A program made the position numbers and the translations under genes. 18,441 nt of DNA. Origin: Novosphingobium sp. (GTDB lineage: Bacteria > Pseudomonadota > Alphaproteobacteria > Sphingomonadales > Sphingomonadaceae). The notes under the pieces were generated by a model. The model saw only the letters and a list, made by a program, of their open reading frames with translations, searched no databases and was not told the origin of the DNA. Shown here piece by piece: positions 7,179-15,295 of the stretch (its first letter is position 1; each line of letters begins with the position of its first letter). Location of the stretch: the NCBI GenBank assembly GCA_028697875.1, contig JAQVEQ010000036.1:1-18441 (forward strand), in the 5' to 3' direction.

Positions 7179-7265
7179 TCAAAGGGCGCAGAGCGTCAAG
7201 ACTGTAGGCCCCCGCTACCGGCAAGCTCCCCTCATCAAGAAAGATATCAGGGGAAGATTCGTTCC

Positions 7266-8495
7266 ATGGCATTCAATGGACGGCTCAAATTCGTAGTCCT
7301 GGGAGCGTTCAGCTTGCTCCATTTCATGCTGAACGCCTGCACCTTCAACGGATTGGGTGTGGTCTTGCCATACATGGTCGACGAACTCGGCTGGGCCTGG
7401 GCCACCGCCGGTTTCGGATTTACCCTGCTGGGCATGGCCTGCGGCTTGTCCGGCCTCGTCCCGGCTCTGCTGATCCGCCGCATCGGCGTGGCGCGGACGA
7501 TGCTGATCGGCGGAGCGGTTCTGGTTACAGGCTTCGCCTGCCTCGCCCTCACCCAGAGCGCGCTGGTCTACTTCGTCGGCACGATCTTCCTCGGCATAGG
7601 ATACTCGATCTGCGGCACGGTGCCCGGCGTCAACGTGATCTCCCACTCGTTCAAGCGCAGCTCCACGCCGATGGGCATCTATTTCACCGCTGGCGGCTTC
7701 GGCGCCGTAGCCGGCCCGCTGATCGCCTATGCGACGCAGGAACTGACTCACGAGTGGCGCTATTACTGGGTCGGCGCAGCCCTGAGCGCGATCCTGCTGT
7801 CCGTGTTCGCCGCGCTGGTCACTGCCGACCGCCCGGGCAAGAACGACGAGGAAAGCCGCAAGCAGCAGATCGCGAAGCTCGAAGGGTGGCCGGCGAAAGC
7901 CGCGATGCGGACGGTGCAATATTACATCGTGGTCGGCGCCTACACCGTGTTCCTGCTCATCAACACGACGGTTCACGGCTTCGCGGTGAAGCACTTGTCC
8001 GACACCGGCCTGACAATGGGCGGCGCGGCCAGCGTGATGAGCGCCATCGCCCTGATCGGCGCGATCGGATCGACTGTCGCCGGCCTGGCGGGCGAGAAGA
8101 TCGGCGGACGGGAACTGACCATGCTCTCACTCTCCGCTACGGTGCTGGGCGTTCTGGCCCTGGTTGCGGGGGGCAACTGGTTCGCCGTGCCGGTCGCGGT
8201 GGTCGGACTGGGCGTCGGCTTCGGCTTCAGCTATGTCGGCACGGCGATGCTGCTGCTCGACCTCTTCGGCAAGCGCTCCAATCTGGAACTCTATTCGACC
8301 ATGAGCCTCATCTCCACTGCCGCCGCGATCGGACCGGCCATCGGCGGGCTCGTCCGCGACGAACTGGGCAGTTTCGCGCTTGTCTTCATCGCCTGCGCGG
8401 TGCTGGGTTTCGTGTTCCTGATGGCGTTGCTGTGGCTGAACAAGCCGGCGCTTCCCCAGGAGGAGAACGAAGCCGAACCGGTACTGGCCGCGTAA
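7266..8495 (+). CDS. MFS transporter (second copy)
   Basis: This 409-residue protein has about 12 hydrophobic segments and a charged central loop (187-215), as in the major facilitator superfamily. It differs throughout from the first MFS protein and is not a recent duplicate. The start at ATG 7266 is supported by AGGGGAAG at 7249-7256. The longer open frame from 7146 would add a charged, non-hydrophobic leader and is rejected. A 207-bp gap separates it from the first MFS gene, while the M20 hydrolase follows after only 3 nt, so MFS and M20 probably form a transport-plus-hydrolysis unit. By that context it may import the M20 substrate (inference). Confidence 0.9.
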   Translation: MAFNGRLKFVVLGAFSLLHFMLNACTFNGLGVVLPYMVDELGWAWATAGFGFTLLGMACGLSGLVPALLIRRIGVARTMLIGGAVLVTGFACLALTQSALVYFVGTIFLGIGYSICGTVPGVNVISHSFKRSSTPMGIYFTAGGFGAVAGPLIAYATQELTHEWRYYWVGAALSAILLSVFAALVTADRPGKNDEESRKQQIAKLEGWPAKAAMRTVQYYIVVGAYTVFLLINTTVHGFAVKHLSDTGLTMGGAASVMSAIALIGAIGSTVAGLAGEKIGGRELTMLSLSATVLGVLALVAGGNWFAVPVAVVGLGVGFGFSYVGTAMLLLDLFGKRSNLELYSTMSLISTAAAIGPAIGGLVRDELGSFALVFIACAVLGFVFLMALLWLNKPALPQEENEAEPVLAA

Positions 8496-8498
8496 GTC

Positions 8499-9896
8499 AT
8501 GAACGGAAACGAAGCTTCGGACAAAACGCCGTTCGCCGATCCCGCTTCCGCCCCCTACCCGGTAAGCGAAGAGGAACGCAGCGCAATTGCCGCCGCCATC
8601 GACCAGGACGAACTGGTCGCACTGGCGCTCGAACTCGGCAATATTCCCAGCCGCTCGCGCGAGGAGGCGGCGGCGGCCCAGTTCGTCTACGACTGGATGG
8701 AACGCGAAGGCTTCAGCCCCCGCCGTGCCGGGGCGACCCCGGAACGGCCGAATATCATCGGCGAATACGGCGGCAGCGGAACCGGAGCCAACCTGCTGTT
8801 CACCGCCCACCTCGACACCGAAAGCCCGACCGGCGATTTCAGCCAGGACAAGTTCCGCTACCGCGAAACGACGCTGCGCGATCCCGAATGGACGCAATGC
8901 TGGCTGGACGAGGAAGGCCGGCTGCGCGGCTATCCGATCTCCAACGACCGGGGGCCAATGGCCTGTTTCCTGATCGCGGCCAAGGCGCTGAAGAAGGCGG
9001 GAATCGGCCTGGCCGGCAAGACCTGGCTGACTGCCTGCCCCGGCGAGATCGGACCGGAACCGATCGAGGAATTCGCCGGCATCGACTATCTCGGCAAGGA
9101 TATCGGGGCCCATTACCTGTTCCATCACGGCGGGGTCGCGCCGGACTACGCGATCGCGGCCGAAGGCACCGATTTCGGCCTCACCTGGACGGGATGCGGC
9201 TATGCTCTGTTCCGGGTCAGGATCTTCGGCACCGGCATGTTCACGCCGATCCTGGAAACGCCGGAAAAGGCCACCGACCACACCAACCCGATCTACCGGC
9301 TGGGCCCGGTAATCGACGCCATCCACGCCTGGGGCAAACGCTGGGAAGCCGAAGGCCTCCACGAAACCCCCGGCGGCCGTTCGGAACCGAAAGTGCAGAT
9401 CGCTTCGGTGAGAGGCGGGATGCCGACCGACTACGGCGCGGGCAGCGAGGTCTGCGCCCTCTACATCGAAGTCGGCCTCGCCCCGGGGCAGAAATCGGCC
9501 AAGGCCTATCACCAGATCGTGGCGGCCATGCGCCAACTCGACCTGGAATCCTTCGACGTCGAACCGATGGTCGTGCGGCACGGCTTCGAAGCGGATGCGG
9601 GGGAAGTCGCCCCGCTGGCCGGCGCAGTGGATGCCGCCACCCGCCTGGCCCGCACGGCTCCGCTCGAACGGGCGCATCCCGTCTATTCCAGCATGTGGCG
9701 CGATCACAACGTGTTCAACATGCACGGCATTCCCGCCGTGACCACCGGCATGCCGCGCTGGCGGCCGACGCCGCAGGACATGGCCTCCAGCGCACTGATC
9801 TATGCCCTGACCATGCTGGCGGTCTGCGGCAGGGGCGATGCCCCCTCCAGCGGGACCACGTCGTCGGTCTACGGCGGCAACGACACACCATTCTGA
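8499..9896 (+). CDS. M20-family metallo-amidohydrolase, atypical active site
   Basis: This 465-residue protein is of the M20/ArgE/DapE type, zinc enzymes that hydrolyse peptide, acyl-amide or carbamoyl bonds. Visible landmarks are His104-Leu-Asp106 in FTAHLDTES, bridging Asp150 in ISNDRGP, Glu183 in PGEIG, Glu222 in AAEGTD, and a C-terminal GIPAVTTG segment. Two departures stand out. The usual catalytic Glu-Glu pair reads Gly182-Glu183, so the general-base position is Gly. The usual C-terminal H-x-x-x-E ligand motif is not evident after GMPRW. The protein may belong to a divergent subgroup using another base, or act on an unusual amide. It starts 3 nt after the second MFS stop codon, indicating co-transcription. 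The fold call is fairly firm; the reaction is open. Confidence 0.85.
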   Translation: MNGNEASDKTPFADPASAPYPVSEEERSAIAAAIDQDELVALALELGNIPSRSREEAAAAQFVYDWMEREGFSPRRAGATPERPNIIGEYGGSGTGANLLFTAHLDTESPTGDFSQDKFRYRETTLRDPEWTQCWLDEEGRLRGYPISNDRGPMACFLIAAKALKKAGIGLAGKTWLTACPGEIGPEPIEEFAGIDYLGKDIGAHYLFHHGGVAPDYAIAAEGTDFGLTWTGCGYALFRVRIFGTGMFTPILETPEKATDHTNPIYRLGPVIDAIHAWGKRWEAEGLHETPGGRSEPKVQIASVRGGMPTDYGAGSEVCALYIEVGLAPGQKSAKAYHQIVAAMRQLDLESFDVEPMVVRHGFEADAGEVAPLAGAVDAATRLARTAPLERAHPVYSSMWRDHNVFNMHGIPAVTTGMPRWRPTPQDMASSALIYALTMLAVCGRGDAPSSGTTSSVYGGNDTPF

Positions 9897-9913
9897 GACA
9901 GATTCGCAATGCC

Positions 9914-9936
9914 GATTGACGCACAGCGTCCCAATC
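9914..9936. promoter_or_regulatory. Interrupted inverted repeat after the M20 gene
   Basis: GACGC-ACA-GCGTC (9918-9930) is flanked by GATT and AATC, giving a short hairpin with a 2-nt bulge 17 nt after the M20 stop. No T-run follows. It could be a weak terminator or an operator for the fusion gene. Confidence 0.35.
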
Positions 9937-9943
9937 CCCACTT

Positions 9944-9960
9944 ACTCCCATATCTGGAGT
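9944..9960. promoter_or_regulatory. 17-bp inverted repeat upstream of the AraC-acetamidase fusion gene
   Basis: ACTCC (9944-9948) and GGAGT (9956-9960) are separated by 7 nt, about 42 bp before the start codon. The position suits an operator, perhaps for autoregulation by the fused AraC domain, though AraC sites are usually direct repeats. Confidence 0.35.
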
Positions 9961-10001
9961 CGCCGGGAGAGGGCCCATCGGTTGTATGATAGAGAGCCCC
10001 A

Positions 10002-12335
10002 TTGCGTTTTACCACCAATGCATACCCCAAGGAGCAGCGGCTTGACGCCTGGCGTTTTGCGCTAAAGCGCATCTCGCTCACGCTCGAAGCGGCCGACGAG
10101 GCCAGCCTCTACGGCGAACTGGTCCAGTTTCGCACGAATATCGGGATCGGCTTCGTCCGCCTCGTCGGCACGGCGCAGGAATACACGATCGACTTCCGGG
10201 ATGAGCCGGGCAGTTTCTGGCTCGCCGCGCTGCTGGACGGCGCGGGCGTTGCCCGCAGCGGAACCGACACGATTCCGCTGAATGAAAGCGATATGGTCTG
10301 CGCCCGCGGCGAAGCCCCCGTTTCGCTGCAATTCACGACCGATCACCGCATTCTGATGCTGCATGTCCCGGCCAATGCGCTCGACCAGCGGCTCAGGACG
10401 CCGCTTCCCGACAAGCCCCGTTGCCTGGCCGCGAGCAGCGGCCCATCCCGCGTACTTTCGGGAATGCTGCGCTCGCTCGCGGACATGGGGAACGACTTCA
10501 CCGACGACGAACTGCGGCCGATCGAGCTGGCGCTTCCCGAATTCCTGCTGGCCAGCCTGCTGAGCGATGCCCCGTCGCGGGCGCTGGGCGGCGCGGCGGG
10601 CATGCGGGCCGCCTTGCTGGAACGGATATTCCAGACGATCGAGATGCGGCTTTCCGATCCCAATCTCAATTACCAGCAAGTCGCCAGCGAACACGGCATT
10701 TCGCCGCGCTACCTGCAGAAACTGTTCGAATCGATCGACGACAGTTTCGGCCACTACGTCAAGGTGCGCAGGCTGGAGCGGTGCCGGCTCGATCTGCGCA
10801 GCCCGCTCCACACGCAGAAGTCGATTTCCGACATCCTGTTCCAGTGGGGCTTCAACGATTCCGCCTCGTTCAGCCGCGCCTTTCGCGAGCAATACGGCAT
10901 CTCGCCACGCGAATACCGGAAGATGACGCCGAGCGAGGAAGTGGAAAGCCAGGACACTCTCCGGCGCGGCCGGCCGAGCGTCAAGCGCAGCACGCCCGGG
11001 GACGGCGCCGACCTCGAACCGTCCTTCGACGAAGCCGAAGCGGCAGGCAGCGGGACGGAAAGCCTACTGCCGATCGCCGACGACGGGACAGTTCGCCACC
11101 ATCACCTGCCGGTCAGCCCGAAGACCGTTCACTGGGGCTATTTCAGTTCGCTGCTCAAGCCTGCCCTGAACGTGAAATCGGGCGACTTCGTCACTGTCGA
11201 AACGCTGACCCATCACGCCAACGACGATCCCGAACGGATGGTCGAAGGCGACGAAGGCGCCGAAAGCGTCTTCCACTGGGACGCAAACGGCAAGGCGGTC
11301 GAACGGCGCGGCGCGGGCCCGATGGACGCCAGCGAAGTGGGGCGCGGCGCGGGCGAAGGCTTCGGCGTTCATATCTGTACCGGCCCGATCGCGATCCAGG
11401 GGGCCGAACCGGGCGACATCATCGAAGTCCGCATCCTCAGCCTCGAACCGCGCCGCAGCGCCAACCCGCGCTTCCAGGGCAAGGCGTTCGGCAGCAACGC
11501 CGCGACGTTCTGGGGCTTCCATTACAACGACCTGCTGACCCAGCCCAACCCGCGCGAAGTGGTGACGATCTACGAAGTCGAAGCGGGCAGCGAACGGATG
11601 CCGACGGCGCACGCGGTCTATTCCTTTCGCTGGACGCCGCAGACCGACCCTTCGGGCGTGGTGCACGAACGCTACGACTATCCCGGCGTGCCGGTCGATC
11701 CGGAAACCATCGAGCGCAATTACGACATCCTGCGCGACGTGGAGATCCCGATCCGGCCGCATTTCGGCGTGATCGCGGTGGCCCCGGCCCATGCCGGCCC
11801 GGTCGATTCCATCCCGCCCAGCTCCTTCGGCGGCAATCTCGACAACTGGCGCACCGGCCCGGGATCGAGCGTCTACCTGCCCGTGCAGGTCGCGGGCGGC
11901 CTGCTCTCGCTCGGCGATCCGCACGCCTCGCATGGCGACTCCGAACTGTGCGGCACGGCCATCGAGTGTTCGATGACCTCGCTGATCCAGGTCATCCTCC
12001 ACCCGGCGGGCGAAATGTCGGGCATGCTGCGCGATCTCGACTATCCGCTGATCGAGACCGAGAGCGAATGGGTCATCATGGGCTTCAGCCACCCCGATTA
12101 CCTGAAGGAACTGGGCGAAAACGCGCAGAGCGAAGTCTACAAGCGCGCATCCATCGACGCCGCCATGCGCGACGCCTTCCGCAAGGCCCGCCGCTTCCTG
12201 ATGACGACGAAGAACCTGACGGAAGACGAAACGATCTCGCTGCTGTCGGTCGGGGTCGATTTCGGCATTTCGCAGGTCGCCAACGGCAACTGGGGCGTGC
12301 ACGCGATCATCCGCAAGGCCCTGTTCACCGCCTGA
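10002..12335 (+). CDS. AraC-family regulator fused to acetamidase/formamidase
   Basis: One uninterrupted 777-codon frame encodes two complete proteins. Residues 1-190 resemble the AraC-binding-like sensor domain. Residues 205-306 form the AraC double helix-turn-helix (YQQVASEHGISPRYLQKLF, then SISDILFQWGFNDSASFSRAF and the ISPREYR end). Residues 307-365 are an acidic, low-complexity linker. Residues 366-777 are a full acetamidase/formamidase domain with THHANDDPE (403-411), GVHICTGPI (455-463), GGNLDNWR (610-617) and GDPHASHGDSELCGTAIE (638-655). The start is TTG at 10002; an in-frame TAG at 9990 closes the frame upstream and no ATG is available early, so low translation is expected. Met308 (ATG 10923) sits at the domain boundary and could allow separate translation of the enzyme. 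Likely roles are DNA binding plus hydrolysis of a small amide to acid and ammonia. Confidence 0.9.
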   Translation: MRFTTNAYPKEQRLDAWRFALKRISLTLEAADEASLYGELVQFRTNIGIGFVRLVGTAQEYTIDFRDEPGSFWLAALLDGAGVARSGTDTIPLNESDMVCARGEAPVSLQFTTDHRILMLHVPANALDQRLRTPLPDKPRCLAASSGPSRVLSGMLRSLADMGNDFTDDELRPIELALPEFLLASLLSDAPSRALGGAAGMRAALLERIFQTIEMRLSDPNLNYQQVASEHGISPRYLQKLFESIDDSFGHYVKVRRLERCRLDLRSPLHTQKSISDILFQWGFNDSASFSRAFREQYGISPREYRKMTPSEEVESQDTLRRGRPSVKRSTPGDGADLEPSFDEAEAAGSGTESLLPIADDGTVRHHHLPVSPKTVHWGYFSSLLKPALNVKSGDFVTVETLTHHANDDPERMVEGDEGAESVFHWDANGKAVERRGAGPMDASEVGRGAGEGFGVHICTGPIAIQGAEPGDIIEVRILSLEPRRSANPRFQGKAFGSNAATFWGFHYNDLLTQPNPREVVTIYEVEAGSERMPTAHAVYSFRWTPQTDPSGVVHERYDYPGVPVDPETIERNYDILRDVEIPIRPHFGVIAVAPAHAGPVDSIPPSSFGGNLDNWRTGPGSSVYLPVQVAGGLLSLGDPHASHGDSELCGTAIECSMTSLIQVILHPAGEMSGMLRDLDYPLIETESEWVIMGFSHPDYLKELGENAQSEVYKRASIDAAMRDAFRKARRFLMTTKNLTEDETISLLSVGVDFGISQVANGNWGVHAIIRKALFTA

Positions 12336-12341
12336 GTTCGC

Positions 12342-12358
12342 CGCCCGCCTGACGGGCG
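12342..12358. terminator. Short GC hairpin between convergent genes
   Basis: CGCCCG (12342-12347) pairs with CGGGCG (12353-12358) around a 5-nt loop, in the 39-bp gap between the fusion gene and the convergent dioxygenase gene. It lacks a T-run in either direction. Position favours a terminator; sequence support is modest. Confidence 0.45.
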
Positions 12359-12374
12359 AGAGCCCGGACGCGCC

Positions 12375-13187
12375 TCAGACAGGCTTGTCGCCAGCGATAG
12401 TCACCCGGAAGCCCGAACGGGTTTCGGGGAAATAGTCCCAGGTCGCGAAGTGCTGGGTGCAGCGGTTGTCCCAGAAGGCGACCGAATGCGGTTGCCAGCG
12501 GAAGCGGACCTGGAAATTCGGATTCTTCACGTGCTCGGTCAGGAACAGCAGCACCGCGTCGCTTTCCTCCTTGGAAAGCCCGTTGATACGGATCGTCTTC
12601 GACTTGCTGACGAACAGGCACTTGCGCTTGGTCACCGGATGGGTGCGGACCACCGGATGGGTGTTGCGCGGGTAGGTCTTGTCGACGTCCGGGAACAGCT
12701 CGCGGTAGATATGGTTGGAATCGTGCACTGCTGTCAGCGGGTCGAGAAACGCCTGCATCGCCGGTGAAAGCGCATCGTAGGCGGCATACATGCTGGACCA
12801 CAGCGTATCGCCCCCGGCCGGCGGCACGGTGTGCATGTAGAGGATGCTGCCCATCGGCGGTTCGGGATCTTCGCTGAGATCCGAATGCCAGTCTTCCCCG
12901 GCCACGAACTTGCTGTCCTTGTCCGCATGGATCGCGACGATTTCGGGATGATCCGCCAGCCCAGATACCCCGCTGTGCAGCGCCAGGTCGCCGAAATAGC
13001 GGCCAAGACGCTTGTGGCTTTCATGCTCCAGTGGCTGGTCGCGGAAGAACAGCACCTGGTGTTTCATCAAGGCGCCGTGCAGCTCGTCCACCACCTTGTT
13101 CGAAAGGGGGGCGTTGAGATCGACGCCGAACACTTCGGCCCCGATCCGCCTGGTCACGGGCCGGACATCGAGCACGTCATACTGCAT
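12375..13187 (-). CDS. TauD/TfdA-family Fe(II)/2-oxoglutarate dioxygenase
   Basis: This complete 270-residue enzyme has iron ligands His101, Asp103 (DWHSDLS) and His246 (NRCTQHFATWDY), and a 2-oxoglutarate-binding Arg257 eleven residues after His246, as in TauD. Its length is typical. It should couple 2-oxoglutarate decarboxylation to hydroxylation of a substrate, frequently releasing sulfite, a phenol or an aldehyde; which one cannot be read here. ATG 13185-13187 is supported by GAGGAA about 9 nt upstream. The start overlaps the transporter gene by 11 bp, so the two are coupled. It is the last gene of the five-gene minus-strand cluster. It is not a close copy of the partial dioxygenase at the left end, which has a different second-His region. 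Confidence 0.92.
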   Translation of the reverse strand: MQYDVLDVRPVTRRIGAEVFGVDLNAPLSNKVVDELHGALMKHQVLFFRDQPLEHESHKRLGRYFGDLALHSGVSGLADHPEIVAIHADKDSKFVAGEDWHSDLSEDPEPPMGSILYMHTVPPAGGDTLWSSMYAAYDALSPAMQAFLDPLTAVHDSNHIYRELFPDVDKTYPRNTHPVVRTHPVTKRKCLFVSKSKTIRINGLSKEESDAVLLFLTEHVKNPNFQVRFRWQPHSVAFWDNRCTQHFATWDYFPETRSGFRVTIAGDKPV

Positions 13188-14178
13188 GGACTGGTTCCTC
13201 GGTTTTCAAACGGGCTTCGCTCCGCCGCGCGTATGCCTGGGCAAGCGCGGCGCAGACGATCAGCTGGAGCTGGTGGAACAGCATCAGGGGGAGCACGACC
13301 AGGCCCACCTGCGCCGGGGGAAACAGGGCGCCGGCCATCGGTACGCCGGAAGCGAGGCTTTTCTTCGATCCGCAGAAGACCAGCACTGCCTCGTCCTCGT
13401 GCGACTGGTGCGTCAGGCGCGCGAGGTAACGGGTGAACAGCAGCACCGCGGCCAGCAACGCGGCGTCCAGCGCCGCAATGGCCAGGAGATCCATGCCCGA
13501 AAAACGGTGCCACAGGCCTTCGACCACCGCCGCGCTGAACGCGGTATAGACGACCAGCAGGATCACCCCGCGGTCCGTCCGGCCGATCAGCTTGCGGTGC
13601 CGGTCGACGAAAGCCCCGATCAGCGGGCGCGAGAGATGGCCGACCACGAAAGGCAGGAGCAGCGTCGTCGCGACCTTGGTCAATGCCGACAGGAAGAAGC
13701 CGTCGGCCGCCTGTCCGCTGCGGATCAGGAAAGCCGCCAGCAGAGGCGTGAAGACGATCCCCAGCACATTGGACAGCGACGCGCTGCACACGGCGGCGGG
13801 AATGTTGCCCCGCGCGATCGAGGTCATCGCGATCGAGGACTGCACTGTCGACGGTACGATGCACAGGAACAGGAACCCGTTGGCCACCGCCGGGTCGATC
13901 CAGCTGCCGAGCGCGGCGACCATGCCGAGGCCGAGAACCGGGAAGAGCACGAACGTCACGCCCAGGACCATCAGGTGCAGCTTCCACGCGCCGATCCCGG
14001 CAAGGATCGACTGACGCGACAGTTTCGCCCCGTGCATGAAGAACAGCAGCGTGATCCCGGCAGTGGTGAGGTGATCGAACCAGACCGCCGCGTCTCCCCG
14101 CGCCGGCAGCAGCGTGGCGAAGGCCAGCACCGCAAGAAGCAGCACCAGGAACCCATCGGGACGAAAACGGGCGATCAT
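13177..14178 (-). CDS. Bile acid:sodium symporter-like transporter (SBF-like, YfeH type)
   Basis: This 333-residue membrane protein has about 9-10 hydrophobic segments. Landmarks of the SBF-like family (PF13593, E. coli YfeH group) are FFMHGAKLS (46-54), the polar break PSTVQSSIAM (109-118) in a membrane segment, and CGSKKSLASGVP (269-280) near the C-terminus. Family members are thought to move organic anions across the inner membrane with sodium. Specificity is unknown. Its end overlaps the dioxygenase start by 11 bp, suggesting it takes up the dioxygenase substrate. A 106-bp gap separates it from the AraC gene, so an internal promoter is possible. There is no clear ribosome-binding site at ATG 14178. 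Confidence 0.88.
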   Translation of the reverse strand: MIARFRPDGFLVLLLAVLAFATLLPARGDAAVWFDHLTTAGITLLFFMHGAKLSRQSILAGIGAWKLHLMVLGVTFVLFPVLGLGMVAALGSWIDPAVANGFLFLCIVPSTVQSSIAMTSIARGNIPAAVCSASLSNVLGIVFTPLLAAFLIRSGQAADGFFLSALTKVATTLLLPFVVGHLSRPLIGAFVDRHRKLIGRTDRGVILLVVYTAFSAAVVEGLWHRFSGMDLLAIAALDAALLAAVLLFTRYLARLTHQSHEDEAVLVFCGSKKSLASGVPMAGALFPPAQVGLVVLPLMLFHQLQLIVCAALAQAYARRSEARLKTEEPVHAV

Positions 14179-14236
14179 GACCGGAAAGCAGACTGTCTCA
14201 TGTTGGATACGTCATGCGCGATGGGTGCGCGGGCTG

Positions 14237-14258
14237 TCTTGTCACGGCGCGCAATCTC
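14237..14258. promoter_or_regulatory. Degenerate half-site resembling the shared palindrome
   Basis: TCTTGT-N5-CGCGCA lies 59 bp before the transporter start and matches the left arm and centre of the copy at 17338-17359, but the right arm is lost. It may be a weak operator for the transporter-dioxygenase pair, or chance. Confidence 0.2.
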
Positions 14259-14284
14259 GATTGTCGGGCAGCGCCGGGCAGATG

Positions 14285-15295
14285 TCAGGCAGAAACGCAT
14301 TCGCGCCGCGCGCGGTTGCGCGTGTCGCGCGGCGCCTCGTCGAAACGGTCGCGATAGGCCCGGCTGAAATGGGCCGACTGGTTGAAGCCCCAGCGGAAGG
14401 CGATTTCCGAAATGCTGAGCTGGGCATGGAGCGGGCTGGTCAGCTCCGCCCGCGCGCGTTCCAGCCGCCGCGCCTTGACGTAGCCGGTCACCGTCTGGCC
14501 GGAACGGGCGAAGAGCTGCTGCAGGTAGCGGACCGACAGCCCTTCCGCCCCGGCAATGGCCCGGACAGTCAGTTCCGGGTCGCCGAGCTGGGTCTCGATT
14601 CCCCGGCATATCCGTTCGAACTGGCGGGCGCGCAACCCGGCCGCCCCGCCCTTCGCCGCCGCGCCGCCGGACCGCGCAATGACAGGGACAAGCAATTCGA
14701 TCAGCGCGGTTTCGATCGGCCCGAGATCGCCCGGACGGTCCGCCGCCAGCGAACCGGCAATGCTGTGGAGCAGGGCAAGCAATCCGTGGCCGCCGATCGT
14801 TCGCGGTTCGACGAGCGAGACTTGCGCCTCGATCGGGGCCAGCAGGCGCGCATCGATCGCAACCTGCGGAATACGCACGAAAAGCTGGCGGAACGGGCCG
14901 TCGAAACGCAGCGCCGCATCGACCCCGGTCGCCCCGTAAATGAGCATCTTCGGCGAAAGGACGACAGGCGCCGCGCCCGCTTCGAGCCGGGCCGCGCCGT
15001 CGATCAGCAGCCCCAGCCAGAGGCCGGGAAGCGCGCCGGGCGTGCGGCCGGCGATGGCCTGGGCCCCGCCGGCAACAAGCGCGAATTCGAATCCCATGGG
15101 CGAGGTGAGCGCAAGCACCGTGCCGACCGCCCCGGCGTCCGGCGCAGGGTCCGCGAACGGCAGGTGCAGGCGCCGCATGGCCTCCGCCCAGGCGGAAGCC
15201 CGTTCGTCCGGCGGGAGGGTTTCCGCGTCGAAGGACCAGGCCGCCCCGTCCCCCGGCGCGGCCCGTCCGTTCGCCTCACTCGGGATCGCGGACAC
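14285..15295 (-). CDS. AraC-family transcriptional regulator
   Basis: This 336-residue protein has an AraC-binding-like sensor domain (about 20-205) and an AraC double helix-turn-helix (about 225-326: VRAIAGAEGLSVRYLQQLF, then SISEIAFRWGFNQSAHFSRAY). It is clearly homologous to the AraC half of the fusion at 10002-12335; the YVK.RRLER and LTSPLH/LRSPLH segments correspond. The start is GTG at 15293-15295, inside the last codons of the acetamidase gene (20-bp overlap), indicating coupled translation. It probably senses a pathway compound and controls this cluster, and perhaps the fusion gene. The Ala/Gly-rich stretch at 208-222 is a hinge between sensor and DNA-binding domains. Confidence 0.92.
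   Translation of the reverse strand: MSAIPSEANGRAAPGDGAAWSFDAETLPPDERASAWAEAMRRLHLPFADPAPDAGAVGTVLALTSPMGFEFALVAGGAQAIAGRTPGALPGLWLGLLIDGAARLEAGAAPVVLSPKMLIYGATGVDAALRFDGPFRQLFVRIPQVAIDARLLAPIEAQVSLVEPRTIGGHGLLALLHSIAGSLAADRPGDLGPIETALIELLVPVIARSGGAAAKGGAAGLRARQFERICRGIETQLGDPELTVRAIAGAEGLSVRYLQQLFARSGQTVTGYVKARRLERARAELTSPLHAQLSISEIAFRWGFNQSAHFSRAYRDRFDEAPRDTRNRARRECVSA

Noticed and set aside
7754..9941. Long open frames on both strands over the second MFS and M20 genes
   Set aside because: They are shadows of the real genes; they lack recognisable domains, ribosome-binding sites and protein-like composition.
10920..11096. Fusion explained by a sequencing error that removed a stop codon
   Set aside because: The linker is a continuous, plausible acidic disordered segment in the same frame, about 60 codons long, with codon use like its surroundings. 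A single-base error cannot be fully excluded but nothing points to it.
10421..12352. Second long plus-strand frame inside the fusion gene
   Set aside because: It is out of frame with conserved AraC and amidase motifs and gives Arg/Pro-rich sequence; it does not indicate a frameshift in the fusion.
14179..14284. Third full copy of the TCTTGT-N10-ACAAG palindrome
   Set aside because: Only the left arm and centre match (14237-14258); the right arm is missing, so it is listed only as a low-confidence half-site.
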